Of a DNA stretch of 64,000 nt, positions 59,098 to 64,000 are shown in pieces. A program made the translations under genes and the position numbers. The stretch is from Flavobacterium caeni (GTDB lineage Bacteria; Bacteroidota; Bacteroidia; Flavobacteriales; Flavobacteriaceae): the NCBI RefSeq assembly GCF_900101895.1, contig NZ_FMVF01000007.1, positions 143,836 to 207,835 of the forward strand. Direction: 5' to 3'. Below the pieces are notes generated by a model that ran no database searches, had not been told where the DNA came from, and saw only the letters and a program-made list of their open reading frames with translations. How positions within the stretch are numbered: position 1 is the first letter of the stretch; every line of letters starts with the position of its first letter.

Positions 59098-62000
59098 CTA
59101 TCTTTTCAACGAAAAATGCGACTTGAAACGCTGGGGCAATCCGTACCTGTCGCTATAAAACAATTCGAACCAATAGTCGGTCGCAGGCAGCGGTTTTCCA
59201 TTGTAGGTGCCATCCCAGCCCGTTTCATCCGACGGTTTCAACGACTTGATCAGTTTGCCATAACGATCGAACAAATAGATTTTGGCATCGCGCTGGTCAG
59301 ACAATCCACCAATATTCCAAACATCGTTGTAGCCATCGCCGTTGGGGGTAAAGAAGCGCGGATAGTCAAGCAGGAATACTTCGAGCGTTTGGCTCGCGCA
59401 TCCGTTAAGATCGGTCACCACAATGGTATGCCATCCCGCATCGACATTAAAAAATTGGTTGTTTTGTTGTGTCCATTGGCCATCCAATTCAAATTCGTAA
59501 GCGCCCGTTCCGCCGCTCACCACAAAGGTAATGGTGGCGTTGTGGTCAAAGTCGGTGCCGGTGAGGGCCGTTGCGACAAAACCCGTCACCGATGAGACCT
59601 GGGCCTGTGCTTGCGCCGTACATCCAGTGAGCAAATTTGTCGCGATCACGCGATACACACCAGGCAATACCGCCAGGTGTGAACTTCCGCTTGTAGCCAG
59701 CGGTTGGTCGTCCCACGTCCAACTGAAAGAATATCCAGTAACGTTGAGTCCCGTATCGAGCAATGCCGGATTGACTACACCGCCGTTCGCGTCCAAACAA
59801 ATGGCCGCATCGTTCAGCACGGGCTGCGGTAACGCGTGTAACGTAACGGCCAACGTCGTGGTGGTTGCGCATTGCCCTGTATTCGGCGTAAAAGTGTAAA
59901 TGTCAGAAACTGTATTGTCGATCACGGTCGGCGACCAGTTTCCGCTGATCCCGTTCGGCGATGTGGATGCCAATGTCGGAACGGTATCGCCCGTACAGAT
60001 CGCGAGTGTCGTCGTAAAGTCTGGCGTTATGGCGCTACCGACGGTCACGGTCAAAGTCGTGGTCGTTGCGCACTGTCCCGCATCCGGGGTAAAGGTATAT
60101 ATGTCCGATGTAGTGTTGTCGATCACCGATGGGCTCCAACTTCCGTTGATCCCGTTCGGCGACGTGTTGCCCAATGTCGGTACGGCATCGCCCGCACAGA
60201 TCGCGAGTGTCGTCGCAAAGTCCGGCGTTATGGCGCTACCGACGGTCACGGTCAATGTCGTGGTGGTTGCGCACTGTCCCGCATCCGGGGTAAAGGTATA
60301 TATGTCCGATGTGGTGTTGTCGATTACGGTCGGCGACCAACTTCCGGTAATCCCGTTCGGCGAAGTGGATGCCAATGTCGGCACGGCATCTCCCGCGCAG
60401 ATCACGAGTGTCGTCGCAAAATCCGGCGTTATCGCGCTTCCGACGGTCACGGTCAATGTCGTGGTTGTGGCGCACTGTCCCGCATTTGGTGTAAAGGTAT
60501 ACGTGTCCGATGTAGTGTTGTCGATGGACGATGGGCTCCAACTTCCGTTGATCCCGTTGGGCGATGTGGATGCCAAGGTCGGAACGACGTCGCCTGCACA
60601 GATCGCGAGTGTCGTCGCAAAGTCCGGTGTTATCGCGCTTCCGATGGTCATAGTCAATGTCGTGGTGGTTGCGCATTGCCCTGCATTCGGGGTAAAGGTA
60701 TACGTGTCGGATGCGGTGTTGTCGATTACTGTCGGCGACCAACTTCCGTTGATCCCGTTCGGCGAGGTGGATGCCAATGTCGGTACGACGTCGCCCGCGC
60801 AGATCGCCAGTGTCGTCGTAAAGTCCGGTGTTATCGCGCTTCCGACGGTCACAGTCAATGTCGTGGTGGTTGCACATTGCCCTGCATCCGGCGTGAAGAT
60901 GTACGTGTCAGATGTGGTGTTGTCGATCACGGTCGGCGACCAGTTTCCGCTGATCCCGTTCGGCGATGTGGATGCCAATGTCGGCACAGTGTCGCCCGTA
61001 CAGATCGCGAGTGTCGTCGCAAAGTCCGGCGTTATGGCGCTTCCTACGGTCACGGTCAATGTCGTGGTGGTTGCGCAATGCCCTGCATTCGGTGTAAAGA
61101 TGTACGTGTCCGATATGGTGTTGTCGATTGTCGTTGGCGACCAAGTTCCGCTGACACCGTTGGGCGACGTGGCGTCGAGCGAAGGAGGCGTTTCTCCGCC
61201 GCAAATCGTGAGCAACGCGTGAAAGTCTGGGGTAATGGCCGATTGAACGGTTACAGCAAGGGTTACCGAGGTGGCACATTGTCCTGCGTTCGGCGTGAAT
61301 GTGTAGGTATCCGATGTGGTGTTGTCGATGACCGGCGGACTCCAACTTCCCGTCACGCCGTTGGGTGACGTCGTGTCCAGCAGGGGCGCCGTATCGCCAT
61401 TACAAAGCGACAATGTTGTGGCAAAATCAGGAATGATCGGCGGATTGACCTCGAGTTGCGCGGCATTACTCACCGAATTGGTCGTAGGCGACGTGATCGC
61501 GCAATAATACTGGCTTTCGTTCAAAGAAGCGGGTGTCGGGTTGATCGTGAGCGTGGCGGTTTGCGCACCCGTAAACGGCGCGGTGTTGGGCACATTGACC
61601 CATAGGCCCGAGGCGTCGACCATTTTCCATTGGTAGGTATAGGTGCTTGGGTTGGCCAACGACACGTTGAACACTACCGCATTCGTATCGCAAATGACTT
61701 GGCTTACCGGACTGGTCACCGTTGGCGGATTGTTGACCGGCACGTTGTGGATGTTGATGTTGGCGCAGCTCTCGGTCGTATTCGTATTCCAGTCGGACGG
61801 GTTAAATACCGGATTGGGCGCCACGGCATTGAGGTTTCTGATGACCGAATAGCCGACGTTGACCGGCGCGTGCACATTGTCGATCATCGTGCCGCCGTTC
61901 CACAACTGGAATTCGTCGTTCGAATTGAATCCGGTGCCATAATGCAGGTCTTCTTCGACGGCCATCCCGCAAGGCGTGGTGCCGGTTCCGATGCCAATCA

Positions 62001-63039
62001 GGTAGATTTCGCCGGGTTGGATGGTGCCCGACAGGTTGATGGTGTAAAAGGTCGGTCCGCCCACATCGCCATAGCGTCGGATAAAGTAGCCCGCGAGGTT
62101 GACAGGATTGGCCGTTCCGTTGTAGATCTCGATGAGTCCGCCATCGCCGGCCTGCGCATCGTAAAGTTCCGAAATGTAGATGTCCGAAGTATAGGTGGCC
62201 GTGGCCGTCGATAGCAGTTTGGTGAAAGTGGCCGCGCCAAAAGCCTCGCAACCGTTGGTGGTTACGCTCACCGCTCCCGAGGCATTGCCTGCCGGGACAT
62301 AGGCTTTGATGACAGTGTCTGAAACCACTGTAAAACTGGCCGCGGGGATGCCGTTAAAGTGCACGGCGCTCGTACCGCTTCCGGCCAAAAATCCGCTGCC
62401 GGTAATGGTGACCAGGGTGTTTTGCGGTCCCGATGCAGGTAGGATCGTGGCTATGGTCGCGCCTGTACAGGTCGAGGTTACGGTGCCGTAAAGTGTAAAA
62501 TCGTCGAGCCTGAACGTGCCGTTGCCCGTGCCTCCCGTCAACGAGAGTGCGACGGTAATTGTTCCCGTCAACCCCGAGACCGTATTGGCCACAGGCGTAT
62601 TTCCAAGCGCGGCGCCGGTCACGTCGGTAGTGCCGTTGCCCGCCGCGATGCCGTTGATGGTCATGCTCCAGTTTTGTGGGCCGAGGTTGCTGCGCATACG
62701 CCAAAAGTCAAACGAAGCGATGTCGACTTGAAAATTGGCTGCAACGTTAAAAGTGAGTGTGATGGTCGCATCGGCATTGCCCGTCCAACGGATGGCTTCG
62801 CCCGTCGATCCCGCCGTACTGGTCCATACGTTTGAACTGTTGCTCCACGACGCGCCCGACAGGTGCGATTCGAGCGTGACGGGAGCCACCGTGTACGGAT
62901 GGCCGGCAATGGCCGTCGTGCCAAAGTTATGGACATAAATCTGCGCATTTGCCCCGACAAACGGCAGGAAGGCCATCGTCAAAAACAAAAAAAGAATCCA
63001 GTGATGGGGCAAATGCGAGGGGTAATTTTTAAGCGACAT
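59098..63039 (-). CDS. T9SS type B surface protein with eight tandem 67-residue repeats
   Basis: A 1313-aa secreted protein. Order: signal peptide (about 1-33), a jelly-roll-like domain (about 34-190), an IPT/TIG domain (about 195-270), a lamin-tail domain (about 285-420), an Ig-like domain (about 440-530), then eight 67-aa repeats. Typical repeat pieces are PDFATTLAICAGD, SPNGINGSWSP and FTPNAGQCATTTTL, with two Cys each. A PKD-like part and a C-terminal T9SS type B sorting domain (FTPNGDGYNDVW, near 1230-1313) follow. It is probably a large surface adhesin or filament-like protein exported by the type IX system. It is the 3' member of two tandem paralogues. Confidence 0.92.
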   Translation of the reverse strand: MSLKNYPSHLPHHWILFLFLTMAFLPFVGANAQIYVHNFGTTAIAGHPYTVAPVTLESHLSGASWSNSSNVWTSTAGSTGEAIRWTGNADATITLTFNVAANFQVDIASFDFWRMRSNLGPQNWSMTINGIAAGNGTTDVTGAALGNTPVANTVSGLTGTITVALSLTGGTGNGTFRLDDFTLYGTVTSTCTGATIATILPASGPQNTLVTITGSGFLAGSGTSAVHFNGIPAASFTVVSDTVIKAYVPAGNASGAVSVTTNGCEAFGAATFTKLLSTATATYTSDIYISELYDAQAGDGGLIEIYNGTANPVNLAGYFIRRYGDVGGPTFYTINLSGTIQPGEIYLIGIGTGTTPCGMAVEEDLHYGTGFNSNDEFQLWNGGTMIDNVHAPVNVGYSVIRNLNAVAPNPVFNPSDWNTNTTESCANINIHNVPVNNPPTVTSPVSQVICDTNAVVFNVSLANPSTYTYQWKMVDASGLWVNVPNTAPFTGAQTATLTINPTPASLNESQYYCAITSPTTNSVSNAAQLEVNPPIIPDFATTLSLCNGDTAPLLDTTSPNGVTGSWSPPVIDNTTSDTYTFTPNAGQCATSVTLAVTVQSAITPDFHALLTICGGETPPSLDATSPNGVSGTWSPTTIDNTISDTYIFTPNAGHCATTTTLTVTVGSAITPDFATTLAICTGDTVPTLASTSPNGISGNWSPTVIDNTTSDTYIFTPDAGQCATTTTLTVTVGSAITPDFTTTLAICAGDVVPTLASTSPNGINGSWSPTVIDNTASDTYTFTPNAGQCATTTTLTMTIGSAITPDFATTLAICAGDVVPTLASTSPNGINGSWSPSSIDNTTSDTYTFTPNAGQCATTTTLTVTVGSAITPDFATTLVICAGDAVPTLASTSPNGITGSWSPTVIDNTTSDIYTFTPDAGQCATTTTLTVTVGSAITPDFATTLAICAGDAVPTLGNTSPNGINGSWSPSVIDNTTSDIYTFTPDAGQCATTTTLTVTVGSAITPDFTTTLAICTGDTVPTLASTSPNGISGNWSPTVIDNTVSDIYTFTPNTGQCATTTTLAVTLHALPQPVLNDAAICLDANGGVVNPALLDTGLNVTGYSFSWTWDDQPLATSGSSHLAVLPGVYRVIATNLLTGCTAQAQAQVSSVTGFVATALTGTDFDHNATITFVVSGGTGAYEFELDGQWTQQNNQFFNVDAGWHTIVVTDLNGCASQTLEVFLLDYPRFFTPNGDGYNDVWNIGGLSDQRDAKIYLFDRYGKLIKSLKPSDETGWDGTYNGKPLPATDYWFELFYSDRYGLPQRFKSHFSLKR
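59825..61431 (-). repeat. Tandem array of eight 201-bp coding repeats
   Basis: Unit starts (Pro codon of PDF) fall at about 61431, 61230, 61029, 60828, 60627, 60426, 60225 and 60024, an exact 201-bp period. The units nearest the C-terminus are almost identical at DNA level while the N-terminal two differ more, as expected for recent homogenisation. The period keeps the reading frame, so copy number can change without frameshift. Confidence 0.9.
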
Positions 63040-63182
63040 TCCAAGTGATTTAGCTGGACAAAATTAACGCATCACCCCAATCGGGACTTCCGGAAACCGT
63101 TTATTAAATGGTTAATAAACAATAATTTAATCTTTAGTTTTGTGTTAACTCGGGCCAAATATTCGCAATAGCGTACTGGCTT

Positions 63183-64000
63183 TTATCGGTTTAGGTAGAC
63201 CCAGCCGGTTTTGGTTTCGCCCATAGACGTTTCGATCACGTAGTAATAGGTTGCATCGGGCAGTTCGTTGCCGTTGTCCGACTGTCCTTGCCACTCGTTG
63301 GTATAGTTGCGTTTGCCGAACACCTTGGTGCCGTAACGGTTAAAGATTTGCAGCTGTGTGACGCCCATACCCGTCAAATCAAACGCATCGTTTTGTTGGT
63401 CGCCGTTGGGCGAAATTCCTTTCGGGATGGTACAAAAAGTGCCGTACACCACTGCGTTTTCGGTAACTGTACAACCACCTGGTTGCGTGACCGAAACTTG
63501 AAAAGTGAGCGGATACGTTTCGGATCCGTCCAGCAGACGCGATACGTTGAGCAACGCTTCATTTCCTACCACCTGACCGTCCCAAAGCCACGTGAAATCA
63601 AGACCACCCGTATTGATGCCCACGGCTTCGAGGTGAAAATCCGTTCCAAGACAATATTGGTTTACGGTAAAGACGATTTCAGAAACCGTCACGTTAAGGG
63701 TCACGGGCGTTGCGCATTGCCCGAAATTCGGCATAAAGACATAACTTCCGCTCGCGGTATTGCTGATTACAGATGGGTTCCATGTTCCGGTGATGCCGTT
63801 GGGCGAAGTCGTGTTCAATACCGGCGCGGTCGTTCCGGTGCAAAGTGAAAGCGCGGTCGCAAAATCGGGGATGATGCTAGACGATACGGTCACGTTCAGG
63901 GTTACTGGCGTTGCGCATTGCCCTGCATTCGGCGTAAAGACGTAGCTTCCGCTCGCGGTATTGTTGATTGCTGATGGATTCCACGTTCCGGTGATGCCGT
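63183..64000 (-). CDS. T9SS type B surface protein, C-terminal part (truncated by window end)
   Basis: The frame runs off the window end, so only the last ~270 residues are visible. It carries at least one and a half units of the same repeat family (PDFATALSLCTG, SPNGITGTWNPSVISN, FTPNAGQCATPVTL), then a PKD-like domain with WDGQVVGNEALLNVS. A C-terminal T9SS type B sorting domain follows (GISPNGDQQNDAFDLTG, ending TGWVYLNR). It is 143 bp upstream of the 1313-aa paralogue and probably arose by duplication. Confidence 0.9.
   Translation of the reverse strand, partial: GITGTWNPSAINNTASGSYVFTPNAGQCATPVTLNVTVSSSIIPDFATALSLCTGTTAPVLNTTSPNGITGTWNPSVISNTASGSYVFMPNFGQCATPVTLNVTVSEIVFTVNQYCLGTDFHLEAVGINTGGLDFTWLWDGQVVGNEALLNVSRLLDGSETYPLTFQVSVTQPGGCTVTENAVVYGTFCTIPKGISPNGDQQNDAFDLTGMGVTQLQIFNRYGTKVFGKRNYTNEWQGQSDNGNELPDATYYYVIETSMGETKTGWVYLNR

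Noticed and set aside
59872..61368. Very long plus-strand open frames (498 and 440 aa) opposite the repeat protein
   Set aside because: They mirror the 201-bp repeats and encode only periodic low-complexity sequence; the minus frame has a signal peptide, known domains and a T9SS end.
59825..61431. CRISPR-like regular spacing
   Set aside because: The units are 201 bp, coding, and contiguous with no unique spacers or cas genes.

Overview
The window looks like the chromosome of a Flavobacteriaceae bacterium (phylum Bacteroidota), with base composition near 50% GC, high for the family. The evidence is the TAnnTTTG-type -7 promoter boxes, the weak Shine-Dalgarno sequences, several type IX secretion (T9SS) cargo proteins with type A or type B C-terminal sorting domains, a MurF-alanine racemase fusion, an Omp28/TlpA/DUF6029 trio, a PID-CTERM protein, and a rpmF-fabH-accB-accC lipid cluster. 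No rRNA, IS element, prophage or CRISPR array was seen.

Bases 2-19946 are one plus-strand run of 20 genes with almost no spacing, many joined by ATGA stop/start overlaps. The content matches the aryl-polyene/flexirubin-type pigment clusters of flavobacteria. It has a BtrH-like protein (cut by the window edge), an ABC-2 exporter, a hotdog thioesterase, two ketosynthases with intact Cys-His-His, a chain-length-factor-like partner with all three catalytic residues replaced, a 200-aa ketosynthase-like fragment, an ACP, a FabZ-like dehydratase, a polysaccharide-deacetylase-like enzyme, LolA, a lipoprotein and a beta-barrel, and a GT2-DUF2062 protein. A 1223-aa MMPL transporter/PlsC acyltransferase/methyltransferase-like fusion follows, then a phytoene-desaturase-like oxidoreductase, a C45 acyltransferase-like lipoprotein and a PaaK-like ligase. 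The inferred logic is a carrier-bound polyene built by a type II FAS-like set, joined to a lipid and exported toward the outer membrane. Ammonia-lyase and dialkylresorcinol genes are not in the window and may lie upstream of base 1.

Bases 20371-30662 hold housekeeping genes: dusB, an FtsX-type lipoprotein-release permease and rbfA, methylmalonyl-CoA epimerase, a CAT-anticodon tRNA, a PID-CTERM small protein, riboflavin synthase, pdxA, then DUF177-rpmF-fabH-accB-accC and a small secreted protein with a marked dyad in its leader. Bases 30697-43458 carry envelope and secreted proteins: an S9 peptidase, a reprolysin-type T9SS metalloprotease, an FAD oxidoreductase with mtgA, DoxX, an AIM24-like protein, and a probable metal-uptake trio (lipoprotein, TonB receptor, His/Cys-rich protein). 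Bases 43504-55717 are again core genes: asd, mscL, murF-alr, tdk, an acidic hypothetical, rsmI, ade, recJ, a Cys-cluster protein, lpxH and queD. Bases 55827-64000 hold Omp28/TlpA/DUF6029, tRNA-Ala and two large tandem T9SS type B proteins; the second is cut by the window end.

Beyond genes, three non-coding signals stand out. A ~130-bp element occurs twice (20081-20209 and 49538-49669) with two ACAG..CTGT palindromes about 103 bp apart flanking a G-rich dyad. A dispersed repeat (23108-23188, 29982-30122, 50434-50568) keeps its hairpins although the stem sequences differ. Two genes (dusB, rbfA) have promoters so close to the ATG that their mRNAs should be leaderless or nearly so.
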